DNA from: Deltaproteobacteria bacterium | Lineage (GTDB): Bacteria; Desulfobacterota; Deferrisomatia; Deferrisomatales; JACRMM01 | Reading direction: 5' to 3' | Length of the DNA stretch: 46,930 bases | NCBI GenBank assembly: GCA_016214985.1 | Contig: JACRMM010000045.1 | Location: 1 to 46,930, forward strand | Shown: piece after piece, positions 1-8,092 of the stretch | Layout of the letters: each line of letters begins with the position of its first letter | How positions within the stretch are numbered: the stretch's first letter is position 1 | Position numbers and translations under genes: made by a program | The notes under the pieces: generated by a model | The model's database searches: none | What the model was told of the DNA's origin: nothing | Seen by the model: the letters and a program-made list of their open reading frames with translations, nothing else

Positions 1-594
1 CTTGAGGTTCTTGGATCCCAGGACGGCGCCCATCCCCGCTCGCGCGAAGGCGGCGTATTTGTTGGTGATCAGAGAGGCGTCGAAGACCCCGTTCTCGCCG
101 GCGGGCCCGATGCAGGTGACGTCGAAGCGCTCCCCGAGCTGCGCCCAGATCCGGTCGGTCGCGTCGAAGACGTCGCAGCCCCAGAGCGCGTCCGCATCGA
201 GGAACGACACGCGGTCGTCGGCGATCGAGACGACCGTGGGCCGCTCGGCCCGTCCGGTGACCACGAGGTGATCGTACCCCGCGTACTTCAGCATCCCGAA
301 GCGGCCGTGCCCCGAGATCCCGAGGAACCGCCGGTAAGGGGAGCGGGCGGTCACGTTGCCCTTGCCTGCGCCAGGCACCAGGGTGCCGACCAGGGGGCCC
401 AGCCCGAAGATCGCGCAGTTGTCCCGAGCGAAGGGGTCTCCCCCGGGCTCGAGGAGCCGAAGGGCCAGGGCCGCGTTGATTCCCGCCCCCCCGAGGAAGC
501 GCGATGCCAGCTCCTCGGGCAGCGGCTCGGTTCGAGAGGTCCGCGACGTGAGGTCGATGTGGAGAACCTTGCCCGCGTAGCCGCCCGAGGTCAT
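1..594 (-). CDS. Aldehyde:ferredoxin oxidoreductase, N-terminal part (cut by window edge)
   Basis: First 198 residues of a tungstopterin aldehyde:ferredoxin oxidoreductase; the rest lies beyond base 1. It opens MTSGGYAGKVLHIDLTSR, the usual AOR start, followed by the glycine-rich FLGGAGINA segment and the GPLVGTLVPGAGKGNVTARSP stretch typical of the AOR N-terminal tungstopterin-binding domain. The family oxidises aldehydes to carboxylates, or the reverse, passing electrons to ferredoxin. The ATG at 594-592 overlaps the stop of the upstream ferredoxin gene as ATGA, which fixes the start and implies translational coupling. The 4Fe-4S site and catalytic domains are not visible, so the substrate class cannot be judged. 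The partner ferredoxin resembles the small Fe-S subunit of bacterial AorAB enzymes. Confidence 0.9.
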   Translation of the reverse strand, partial: MTSGGYAGKVLHIDLTSRTSRTEPLPEELASRFLGGAGINAALALRLLEPGGDPFARDNCAIFGLGPLVGTLVPGAGKGNVTARSPYRRFLGISGHGRFGMLKYAGYDHLVVTGRAERPTVVSIADDRVSFLDADALWGCDVFDATDRIWAQLGERFDVTCIGPAGENGVFDASLITNKYAAFARAGMGAVLGSKNLK

Positions 595-842
595 CGCGCC
601 TCCTCCGGCGAGCTCTCTTCGCCGAACACGCCGTAGCCGCAGGCCGCCGCGCACAGGCCGCAGCCGTTGCAGTCCGGCGAGAGCTCGATGCGAAAACGAT
701 TTAGGCCCTCGGTGCGCACTGGATGAACGTGCGCGACGGAGGGCTGAAAGGACCGGTCCGGGCCGTTGTGGAACGAGCACGTGAGCTCGCAGATGCTGCA
801 GCCGGAGCAGTTCTCCGGCTTTACGACCGTGGGGCGCTTCAT
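591..842 (-). CDS. Small 4Fe-4S ferredoxin-type protein, AOR partner
   Basis: An 83-residue iron-sulfur protein with two cysteine clusters, CSGCSICELTC near residues 13-23 and CNGCGLCAAAC near 59-69. These fit two [4Fe-4S] clusters of the polyferredoxin type. The gene sits between the PEP mutase-family enzyme and the aldehyde:ferredoxin oxidoreductase and overlaps both by four bases (ATGA at each junction), so the three are probably one translationally coupled unit. By analogy with bacterial AOR complexes it is likely the electron-transfer subunit for the oxidoreductase. No membrane segment or signal peptide is visible, so it should be cytoplasmic. Confidence 0.88.
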   Translation of the reverse strand: MKRPTVVKPENCSGCSICELTCSFHNGPDRSFQPSVAHVHPVRTEGLNRFRIELSPDCNGCGLCAAACGYGVFGEESSPEEAR

Positions 843-1750
843 CCGGGTGTTCCCTCACTTCCCGGGCGGCCGGCCTCGGCGGCGGCGCCCTGCAGCTTCT
901 CCACTCCACGCCAGATCTCGGCCAACCCCATCGCCTCCTCGAAGGCGTGCAGCTCCATCCTCCGGTCCGCCACCTCCGATGCGCCGCCGGTCCGGAGGAT
1001 CGAGGGGTAGATGTCGGCGAGCACCTTGGCGTAGGCCAGGGTGGAGGTGAACGGGAAGGTGACGACGCGGTACCCCATCTCTTCGAGCTCTGCGGCGGAG
1101 AGCACGGGGACCTTCGGGTGGTCGAACATGTCGAAGAGCAGAGGGGTCGACCCGGCCTCCCGGGCGACCCGGGCGACCTCGTCCCGCGAGCCCAGGAGCT
1201 CCACGTAGATCATGTCGGCCCCTGCGTCGGCAAAGGCGCGGGCCCGCTCGATCGCGGCGTCCACGCCCAGGGACGGCCGGCAATCGGTGCGGGCGATGAC
1301 GAGGAAGTCCGGGTCGCTCTTGGCCTCGACCGCTGCGCGCACCCGGGCTACCGCCGTGGGGAGATCGGTCACGCGCACGCCGCCCATGGCGGCGCAGCGT
1401 TTGGGCTCCTGCTGGTCCTCGATGTGGATCCCGGCGACCCCGGCCCGCTGGAACTCCCTCACGGTGCGCTGAACGTTGAGCGGCCCGCCGTACCCCGTGT
1501 CGGCGTCGCAGAGGAGCGGGATGTCGATGGCCGCGGCGATGCGAGCCGCGTGGGCAACCATCTCGGTCTGGGTGATCTCCCCGACGTCCGGTCGGCCGAG
1601 GAGCGAGCACGCCACCCCGTAGCCGGTCACGTAGGCGACGGAGAAGCCGGCGCGCTGGATGAAGCGGGCGCCGAGCGCGTCGTGGCACCCTGGGGCGACG
1701 AGGATTTGGGGGTTTTCGAGGAGCCGGCGGAGCTGGGTGGTTCGTTTCAT
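839..1750 (-). CDS. PEP mutase/isocitrate lyase superfamily enzyme
   Basis: A 303-residue protein of the phosphoenolpyruvate mutase/isocitrate lyase superfamily (TIM barrel, Mg-dependent C-C or P-C bond lyases). Visible landmarks are APGCHDALGARF near 19-30, CDADTGYGG near 81-89 (metal-binding aspartates), IEDQ near 110-113 and KRC at 117-119, the place of the KKCGH/KRCGH catalytic loop. Here the loop reads KRCAAMGG rather than KRCGH, so 2-methylisocitrate lyase or oxaloacetate decarboxylase activity cannot be assumed. The open frame extends 67 codons further upstream; I chose ATG 1750 because family homology starts there. It is first in the operon with ferredoxin and AOR, which suggests that its product, perhaps a 2-oxo acid or aldehyde precursor, is processed together with them. 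Confidence 0.88.
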   Translation of the reverse strand: MKRTTQLRRLLENPQILVAPGCHDALGARFIQRAGFSVAYVTGYGVACSLLGRPDVGEITQTEMVAHAARIAAAIDIPLLCDADTGYGGPLNVQRTVREFQRAGVAGIHIEDQQEPKRCAAMGGVRVTDLPTAVARVRAAVEAKSDPDFLVIARTDCRPSLGVDAAIERARAFADAGADMIYVELLGSRDEVARVAREAGSTPLLFDMFDHPKVPVLSAAELEEMGYRVVTFPFTSTLAYAKVLADIYPSILRTGGASEVADRRMELHAFEEAMGLAEIWRGVEKLQGAAAEAGRPGSEGTPG

Positions 1751-1946
1751 GGGACCGCTCGTCGTGAGGGGATCAGGGGCGCAGGGGCAACGGAAGGACC
1801 GGAGAGCAGACGCCCCCGGATCCACCGCGGGAGCACTGTACCCGTCCAAACGACGTCTCGCAAACGGTTTGGCGGCGCCCGGCGGCAACCGTCGGGTCCG
1901 GCCGTCGAGCCTCACGGGCCTGGGCGGCAAGCAAACCGCCAGGGTC

Positions 1947-1964
1947 GGCACAAGATGTTGTGCC
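1947..1964. promoter_or_regulatory. Palindromic operator-like site GGCACAA-N4-TTGTGCC
   Basis: Perfect 7-bp arms around a 4-base centre. A second, shorter palindrome (TCCACA-N6-TGTGGA, 1979-1996) lies 14 bases further on. The pair lies between the AOR operon and smc and looks like a dimeric-repressor or activator site. The cognate regulator is not in the window. Confidence 0.5.
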
Positions 1965-2004
1965 CTCGGGTGGTGCCCTCCACAGCCTGTTGTGGAATTT
2001 CCCC

Positions 2005-2033
2005 TTTACTGCCCGTGTCTCCTCGGCTACCAT
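2005..2033 (+). promoter_or_regulatory. Possible sigma70-type promoter for smc
   Basis: TTTACT, a 17-base spacer, then TACCAT. Each hexamer matches the consensus at four of six positions. It lies about 40 bases before the smc start codon and just downstream of the two palindromes. Confidence 0.4.
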
Positions 2034-2072
2034 CGCGGCACGTCGGCCCCCCACCGGAACTGAGAGCCCGCC

Positions 2073-5000
2073 ATGCGCCTGAAGAAGCTCCAGCTCTTCG
2101 GATTCAAGACCTTCCCGGAACCCGCGGAGCTGTACTTTCCGGAGGGAACGACGGCCATCGTCGGGCCCAACGGCTGCGGGAAGTCCAATATCATCGATGC
2201 AATCCGCTGGGTCATGGGAGAAACGAGCGCCAAGGGTCTTCGCGGGGACTCGATGGAGGACGTGATCTTCTCGGGCAGCGAGTCCCGCAAGCCGCTCAAC
2301 CTCGCCGAGGTGACCCTCACCCTGACGGGCGCCGAGGGGCACCTGCCCGAGCGCTTCGGTTCCTTTCACGAGGTGGCCGTCACGCGGAGGCTCCATCGGT
2401 CGGGCGAGAGCGAGTACCTCATCAACAAGGTGCAGTGCCGCCTGAAGGACATCACCGAGCTCTTCATGGACACCGGGGTGGGGCGCCGGGCGTATTCGGT
2501 GGTGGAGCAGGGGCGCATCGACGCCATCTTGAGCGCCAAGCCGCAGGAGCGCCGCTCGTTGATCGAGGAGGCGGCCGGCATCACGAAGTACCGGAGCCGC
2601 AAAGACGAGGCGGTCCGGAAGATGGAGGAGACCGCGCAAAACCTCCAGCGCCTGGGGGACGTGATCGGCGAGGTGCGCCGGGAGATGAACCTTCTCAAGC
2701 GCCAGGCCGCGCGGGCCACGGAGTTCAAGACGCTGCGCTCCGAGCGCCGGACGCTCGAACGCCACCTCCTGGTCGCCGCGTGGCAGGCCCTTCACGAGCA
2801 GACCTCCGCGGCCCGGGCCGTCGAGCGAGAGCGGGAGGGCGAGGCGGTGGCGGCGCGAGCCCTCTCCGAGCGTCTCGGCGCGCGGCTCGAGCAGGGGCGG
2901 CTGGCCCTGCTCGACGAGGAGCGCGCGCTCGAGGCGCGTCAGCGCGAGGTCTACGGACTGCGGAGCCAGATCGCCGAGCGGGAGGGGCGAGAGGCCTTTC
3001 TCTCCCGCGATCTCGAATCCCTCACCACTCAGGCGGACCGGGCCACGACCGAGGCTGCCGAGCTCGGGGCGCGCGGCGCGTCGTTGGCGGGCGAGGTGGC
3101 GGCCCTTGAGGAGGAGGCCCGCGCGGTCGCGGCCCGCGTGGAAGCGGGCGAGGGGGCGCTGGTGGGCCTCACGGCCGAGCACGCGGGGGCAGCCGGGCAC
3201 CTTGCGGAGCTGGAGCGCGCCCTCGACGGCCAGAAGCGCACGCTGCTAGCCGCCCTCGGCGACCTCACCCGGGCCAACCACGGGCTGGACCACGCGGTGC
3301 GCCAGGAGGCCGAGGGACGCCGGCGCCTCGAGGGCATGGGGCGCCAGGAGGCGGAGCTCGTGGTGAAGCTCCGGGAGGTCGGCGAGGAGGTGGATCTCCG
3401 AGCAAGCGAGCTCGCTGCGGCCGAGTCAGCCCGAGTCGCTGCGGTCGGCGACCGCGCCGCCCTCGACGAGGCTCTCTCTGCCGCGAGGGCCCGGCGCCAG
3501 GACGTCTCGCGCAGGGCCGAGGCGGCCCGCAAGGCGCTCCACACCGACCAGTCGCGTCTGAAGGGGCTGGAACAGATCAAAGAGAGCCTCGAGGGGTACG
3601 GGGCCGGCGTCAAGGCGATCCTGCAGGACGCCAAGCGGAGCGGCCGAAACGGCATCCACGGGGTGGTCGCCGACACCATCAGCGCGCCTCCGCAGTACGA
3701 GTCGGCCCTCGAGGCGGCGCTCGGGGAACGTCTCCAGTACGTGATCGTCGAGAATTCGGAGCGGGGCGCCGACGCCGTGCGTCATCTCAAGGCGCAGCGG
3801 GCCGGGCGCTCGAGCTTCGCCCCGGTGAGCCTGCGGGCGGGCGCCGCGCCCATCTTCCCAGAAGACGCTGTGCCGGGAGCGCTCGGTCCGCTCCTGGAGC
3901 TCGTGACCGTGGCTCCCGAGTACCGCCCCCTGGCCCAGTGTCTCCTGGGTGACGTGTTCGTCGTGGAGACCCTGGAGGGTGCCCTTGCCCTCTGGGAGAG
4001 GAACGGGATTCGCGCGACGCTCGTCACCCTGGAGGGGGATACGCTCAGCCCCGAGGGCGTCATCTCGGGCGGGGCGGGCCGCCAGGACGGCGCGGGGCTG
4101 CTTCGGAAGAACCGGGAGATCCGCGAGCTCCGGGAGGTGGTCACCGGTCGCGTAGCCGAGCTCGAAGCCCTGGACGGAGCGCTCGTCACCCTCGAGGCAG
4201 AGACGGACGAACTGCAGTCCCGGTTCGAGGCGGTGCGCGAGGAGGTGCACCGCCGCGAGCTCCAGGTTGCCCACCTGGGCAAGGACGTCGCCCAGCTCCG
4301 GGAGCGCCAGGACCGGCTCCAGGAGAGACGGGAGGCCATGGAGTTCGAGCGGGACGACCTGGGCGCGCAGGTCGAGACGCTCCGGGTCGAGGTGGAGCGC
4401 TTGGAGGCCGAGAGGGCGCGTCATCTGGAGACGCAGCAGGAGGTGGAGGCCCGGGTCGAGGGGCTCCAGACCGACCTCTCCCGGGCGCGAGAGGCCGCGC
4501 GGGGCCTGGAGGTGGAGCTCACCCGTCGCCGGGTCGAGCAGGCCGCGGATCGCCAGCGGCACGAGGGCCTGGGTGAGCGGATCCGGAGCCTCGCGGTGAG
4601 CCGGGAGAACGTGGAGCGCCGCGTCGGGCGGCTCGGGCAGGAAATCGCCGAGGCTCAGGCGGCCCGCGAGTTGCGAGTAGGCGAGCTGGAGCGCCTCCGG
4701 CGCGAGCTCTCGGCCCTGAGGGTCGAGCTCGGCCGACAGGAGGCGGCCCTCTCGGCCCTGCTGCAGGGCCTGGACGAACGGCGCGGGGGGCTGAGCGAAG
4801 AGGAGAAGGCGGCCGGGCAGGCCCGGCGTGACGCTGACGAGGCCCAGCGGGCTCTGGCGGAGGCGCAGCTCTCGGTGCGGGAGCTCGGCCTTCGCAGCGA
4901 CCATCTGGTGGAGCGCTACCGGGAGCGCCAGCAGGGCGATCTGGCCGAGGAGGCCGGGCGCGGGGTCCCCGAAGGGTTCGACGCCGGCCTCGCCGACGCG

Positions 5001-5651
5001 CGCATCGCTCAGCTGGACGAAAAGATCGCGGCCTTCGGCGAGATCAACCTCCTCGCGATCGAGGAGTACGAGGATCGAAAGTGCCGCTTCGAGTTCTTGG
5101 AGTTCCAGCGCAAGGACCTGGAGGAGAGCCTGGAGTCCCTGCGCCAGGCCATCCAACGGATCAACCGGGTGTCACGGGAGCGGTTTGGGGAGACGTTCGA
5201 GCGAGTGAGCCGAACCTTCCAGGAGCTCTATCCCAGGATCTTCCGGGGCGGCGAGGCGCGGCTGGTGCTGACGGACCCGGACAATCTGCTCGAGACCGGG
5301 ATCGACATCGTGGCGCGGCCCCCGGGCAAGCGTGCCCAGCACATCAGCCTCCTCTCAGGAGGGGAGAAGGCGCTGACCGCCGTGGCCTTAATCTTCTCGA
5401 TCTTCCTGGTCAAGCCCAGCCCCTTCTGCATCCTCGACGAGGTCGACGCGCCGCTCGACGAGGCCAACATCGGCCGCTTCACCGAGATGGTTCGCACGCT
5501 CGCGTGCTCCTCCCAGTTCCTCATCATCACGCACAACAAGTCGACCATGGAGGCAGCCGACCACCTCTACGGGATCACCATGCCCGAGCCGGGCATCTCC
5601 CGGGCGGTCTCGGTGCGGCTCGGTCCGGAGGAGCCGGCGAAGGCGGCGTGA
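2073..5651 (+). CDS. smc: Chromosome segregation ATPase Smc
   Basis: A 1192-residue structural-maintenance-of-chromosomes protein, full length for the family. The N-terminal ATPase head carries Walker A GPNGCGKSN (31-39) and the Q-loop region. Two long Glu/Arg/Ala-rich coiled-coil arms flank a hinge near residues 510-680 (GYGAGVKAIL to VISGGAG). The C-terminal head has the ABC signature LLSGGEKALTA and Walker B FCILDEVDAPLDEANI. Smc acts in the cytoplasm as a dimer, compacting and resolving chromosomes, usually with the kleisin ScpA and ScpB; neither is encoded nearby. The gene stands alone and ends nine bases before the convergent histidine kinase gene. Confidence 0.98.
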   Translation: MRLKKLQLFGFKTFPEPAELYFPEGTTAIVGPNGCGKSNIIDAIRWVMGETSAKGLRGDSMEDVIFSGSESRKPLNLAEVTLTLTGAEGHLPERFGSFHEVAVTRRLHRSGESEYLINKVQCRLKDITELFMDTGVGRRAYSVVEQGRIDAILSAKPQERRSLIEEAAGITKYRSRKDEAVRKMEETAQNLQRLGDVIGEVRREMNLLKRQAARATEFKTLRSERRTLERHLLVAAWQALHEQTSAARAVEREREGEAVAARALSERLGARLEQGRLALLDEERALEARQREVYGLRSQIAEREGREAFLSRDLESLTTQADRATTEAAELGARGASLAGEVAALEEEARAVAARVEAGEGALVGLTAEHAGAAGHLAELERALDGQKRTLLAALGDLTRANHGLDHAVRQEAEGRRRLEGMGRQEAELVVKLREVGEEVDLRASELAAAESARVAAVGDRAALDEALSAARARRQDVSRRAEAARKALHTDQSRLKGLEQIKESLEGYGAGVKAILQDAKRSGRNGIHGVVADTISAPPQYESALEAALGERLQYVIVENSERGADAVRHLKAQRAGRSSFAPVSLRAGAAPIFPEDAVPGALGPLLELVTVAPEYRPLAQCLLGDVFVVETLEGALALWERNGIRATLVTLEGDTLSPEGVISGGAGRQDGAGLLRKNREIRELREVVTGRVAELEALDGALVTLEAETDELQSRFEAVREEVHRRELQVAHLGKDVAQLRERQDRLQERREAMEFERDDLGAQVETLRVEVERLEAERARHLETQQEVEARVEGLQTDLSRAREAARGLEVELTRRRVEQAADRQRHEGLGERIRSLAVSRENVERRVGRLGQEIAEAQAARELRVGELERLRRELSALRVELGRQEAALSALLQGLDERRGGLSEEEKAAGQARRDADEAQRALAEAQLSVRELGLRSDHLVERYRERQQGDLAEEAGRGVPEGFDAGLADARIAQLDEKIAAFGEINLLAIEEYEDRKCRFEFLEFQRKDLEESLESLRQAIQRINRVSRERFGETFERVSRTFQELYPRIFRGGEARLVLTDPDNLLETGIDIVARPPGKRAQHISLLSGGEKALTAVALIFSIFLVKPSPFCILDEVDAPLDEANIGRFTEMVRTLACSSQFLIITHNKSTMEAADHLYGITMPEPGISRAVSVRLGPEEPAKAA

Positions 5652-5660
5652 AGGGCGCGG

Positions 5661-7799
5661 TCAACGGGCCGGTTCGCCGATCACCTGGCGGAGCACCGCC
5701 ACGAGAGTGCTCACGGTGTAGGGTTTGGCCACGACGTTCGCAAATCCGTAGTCTCGGAAATTGGCCATGACCGGGTCGTTGGAGTAGCCGCTCGAGACGA
5801 TGCCGCGCGCGGATGGGTCGAGGGCGAGCAGTTCCTGCATCGCCTCCCGGCCGCCCATGCCGCCGGGCACCGTCAGGTCCATGATGACCGCGTCGAAGGG
5901 GGCGCCTGCTTCCTTCTCCCTCTGGAAGAGCTCAATGGCCTCCCTGCCGTCAGACGCGACGGCCACCTGGAACCCGAGCTCGCCCAGGATGTCCGAGGCG
6001 GCGTCGCGAATGAACTCCTCGTCATCCATGAGCAGGAGCTTCCCCTCGCCGCCGAGACTCTGGGGCTCCGCGGGGGCGGGCACGCCCCCGGAGTCGGACG
6101 CCTCCGCCGCCGGCAGGTACACGTGAAATGCCGTACCCAGGTCAGGGCGGGATACGACGCCGACGTGGCCGCGGTGCCGAGTCACCACCGAGTACGTGAC
6201 AGCGAGCCCGAGGCCGCTTCCCTTCGTCTTCGTCGTGAAGTAGGGGTCGAACACGCGCCCGAGGTGCTCGGGAGTGATGCCGATCCCGTGGTCTGTGACC
6301 GTTACGTGCACGTAGCGTCCCGGTTCCAGCGGAAGACCGCTTCGCGCACCGACCGTGGTGTTCTCGGCTCGGATCTCCACCGTGCCGCCGGCCGGCATGG
6401 CCTGGGCCGCGTTGACCAGGAGGTTCCGGAAGACCTGCCCGATCTGCCCCTCGTCCCCCTCCACCGGCCAGAGCTCCGGCGCCACGTCGAGCTCGGAGCG
6501 GGTGTGCGTGCCGGCCAGGGCGAGCGCCGCGCTCTCCCTCGCAACGTTGGCCAGGGCGAAGGGCCGGCGCACCGGTTCGCCTCCCCGGGAGAAGGTCAGC
6601 AGCTGCTGGGTGAGGTCGCGCGCCCGGAGAGCCGCCTTTTCCGCTTCCTCGAGCCGCCGCCGGCAGTCCCGCGAACCCTCCGCGTGCAGGGCGGCCGCGC
6701 TCAGATTCGCCAGCACTCCGGTGAGGAGATTATTGAAGTCGTGGGCGATGCCGCCGGCCAGCAGGCCCACGGACTCGAGCCGCTGGGCCTTGCGGAGGTC
6801 GTCTTCCAAGAGGCGTTTTTCGGTGACGTCTCGGAAGATCCCACGGGTGGCGATCGGCCGTCCGTCCTCGAAGCTGCAGGTCGCGTTGCCCTCGAGCAAG
6901 AGCGTGCGCCCGTCCTTGGTGCGAAACGTGATCTCGATGCCCCGCAGGGTCTCGCCGCCGAGCACTCGAGCGAGCGCGGTTCGACAGCTGGCGGCGCACT
7001 CGGGCGCGATGACGTCGAAGACGGTGAGCCGGCCGACCTCCTCGGGCGAGTACCCGAGGGCCTCGGTCCAGGCGCGGTTGACGAACACGAAGGATCCATC
7101 AGGGCGCACGCTCTGGATGAGATCGCTGGCATTCTCGAAGAGGTCCCGGTACCTCTCCTCGCTTTCCCTCAGCGCGCGCTCGGTCCGCAGCCGGTCGGTG
7201 ACGTCGGCGTATGCCACGACCACCTTGGCAATCGTGCCGGTGGCGTCTCGGACGGGAGTGGCGACGATGTCGAACTCGCGGTCGAGGAAGCGCCACGCGG
7301 TGCGGTTCACTGCCTCGCCTCGGCCGAGCACGGTGGTCAGGGTGCAATCGGCCGGGGGCGCGCGGAGCCCGCACACAGCTTCGTAGCAGGGCTTCCCCTC
7401 CGGGGACGGGCAGTCCCCGAAGAACTGCTCCCTCAAGCGCTCGTTGAACTCGAGGATCCGGTAGTTCCGGTCGAGCACGAGGACCCCCATGCCCACCGAC
7501 CGGAAGATCGCGGCGATCTCGTCGTGGGCCGCCCGCAGCCACGCATTCGTATCGTGCAGGTGGGACAGGACTTGCGTGAAGGCATCGCTCACGATCCCGA
7601 TGGGATCGAGGTCGAGCAGGGTGTGGTCGTCGAGCTCCTCGGGGCGCAGCGGCACGGTGCCCATGACGCCGAGGAGCTGATTGGTCTTCTCCCGGATGTA
7701 GCGCAGCGCCGCCGCGTGCGGGCTTTCCGACGATTCCGGCCAACCGGGCAGCGCGGCCTCCGGGGGCGCGGGTCGGACGAAGCGGTGTGCGTCGCTCAC
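5661..7799 (-). CDS. Hybrid PAS sensor histidine kinase with C-terminal receiver domain
   Basis: A 712-residue soluble hybrid kinase. Order: an N-terminal helical region of about 90 residues; PAS 1 near 92-205, with the cysteine-containing stretch CPSPEGKPCYEAVC; PAS 2 near 215-335 (YRDLFENASDLIQ, ending FRDVTEKR); HisKA with H353 in GGIAHDFNN; HATPase_c with N, DHGIG and GSGLGL boxes; and a receiver near 585-710 with acidic pocket MDDEE and phosphoacceptor D641 in VIMDLTVPGGMGG. No membrane segment is evident. The GTG start at 7799 overlaps the stop of the TusA-like gene (GTGA); a further upstream ATG at 7844 lies inside that gene and is unlikely. Its place behind a sulfur transporter and a TusA-like carrier suggests sensing of sulfur or redox state (inference). 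Confidence 0.9.
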   Translation of the reverse strand: MSDAHRFVRPAPPEAALPGWPESSESPHAAALRYIREKTNQLLGVMGTVPLRPEELDDHTLLDLDPIGIVSDAFTQVLSHLHDTNAWLRAAHDEIAAIFRSVGMGVLVLDRNYRILEFNERLREQFFGDCPSPEGKPCYEAVCGLRAPPADCTLTTVLGRGEAVNRTAWRFLDREFDIVATPVRDATGTIAKVVVAYADVTDRLRTERALRESEERYRDLFENASDLIQSVRPDGSFVFVNRAWTEALGYSPEEVGRLTVFDVIAPECAASCRTALARVLGGETLRGIEITFRTKDGRTLLLEGNATCSFEDGRPIATRGIFRDVTEKRLLEDDLRKAQRLESVGLLAGGIAHDFNNLLTGVLANLSAAALHAEGSRDCRRRLEEAEKAALRARDLTQQLLTFSRGGEPVRRPFALANVARESAALALAGTHTRSELDVAPELWPVEGDEGQIGQVFRNLLVNAAQAMPAGGTVEIRAENTTVGARSGLPLEPGRYVHVTVTDHGIGITPEHLGRVFDPYFTTKTKGSGLGLAVTYSVVTRHRGHVGVVSRPDLGTAFHVYLPAAEASDSGGVPAPAEPQSLGGEGKLLLMDDEEFIRDAASDILGELGFQVAVASDGREAIELFQREKEAGAPFDAVIMDLTVPGGMGGREAMQELLALDPSARGIVSSGYSNDPVMANFRDYGFANVVAKPYTVSTLVAVLRQVIGEPAR

Positions 7800-8083
7800 G
7801 GGACGTTCTCCTCGGCCGCGGACCCTGCCTGGATCTCGATGCAATAGTGGCCAGCTTCACGGGTCACCGACGTCCGGTACCCCATGTTGGCGGCTGCCTC
7901 GGGGATCGTGACGATCGCGTCACGGTGATCGGTCAAGATGACGATGGCGAGGTCTCCGCGCCGCAGGGCTTCGCGGTGCTGGTTCACGGTCCGAAGCGCC
8001 GTGAGCAGGGTCGATGGGCAGATCTGCCCGCGCACGTCGCACTCCACCACCTTCTTGTGGCGTTCGCTATTCATGGGCGACAT
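7796..8083 (-). CDS. TusA/SirA-family sulfur carrier-like protein
   Basis: A 95-residue TusA-fold protein. The N-terminal CDVRGQICPSTLLTAL segment matches the family signature, and the cysteine (near residue 22) is the sulfur-carrying residue in TusA. The usual CPxP is CPST here, so the second proline is absent. Members accept persulfide sulfur and pass it on in thiolation or sulfur trafficking, and often accompany YeeE/YedE transporters. A GAGG overlapping the stop of the upstream transporter gene lies seven bases before ATG 8083; ATG 8074 is an alternative start. The stop overlaps the kinase start. A second cysteine lies near residue 80 (GHYCIEI). Confidence 0.85.
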   Translation of the reverse strand: MSPMNSERHKKVVECDVRGQICPSTLLTALRTVNQHREALRRGDLAIVILTDHRDAIVTIPEAAANMGYRTSVTREAGHYCIEIQAGSAAEENVP

Positions 8084-8092
8084 CCCCCCGCC

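Larger units (their letters stand above)
1751..2072. other. Divergent intergenic region (322 bases) between the AOR operon and smc
   Basis: No ORF here has coding character. The region holds two nearby palindromes (1947-1964 and 1979-1996) and a plausible smc promoter at 2005-2033, listed separately where supported. The promoter of the leftward AOR operon must also lie here, but I could not pick a convincing -35/-10 pair for it. Confidence 0.7.

Noticed and set aside
2..7900. Long open frames opposite smc, the kinase and other genes (hundreds of codons).
   Set aside because: High GC keeps antisense frames open. Their products are Arg/Pro/Ala-rich without domains, and the opposite strands carry well-recognised proteins.
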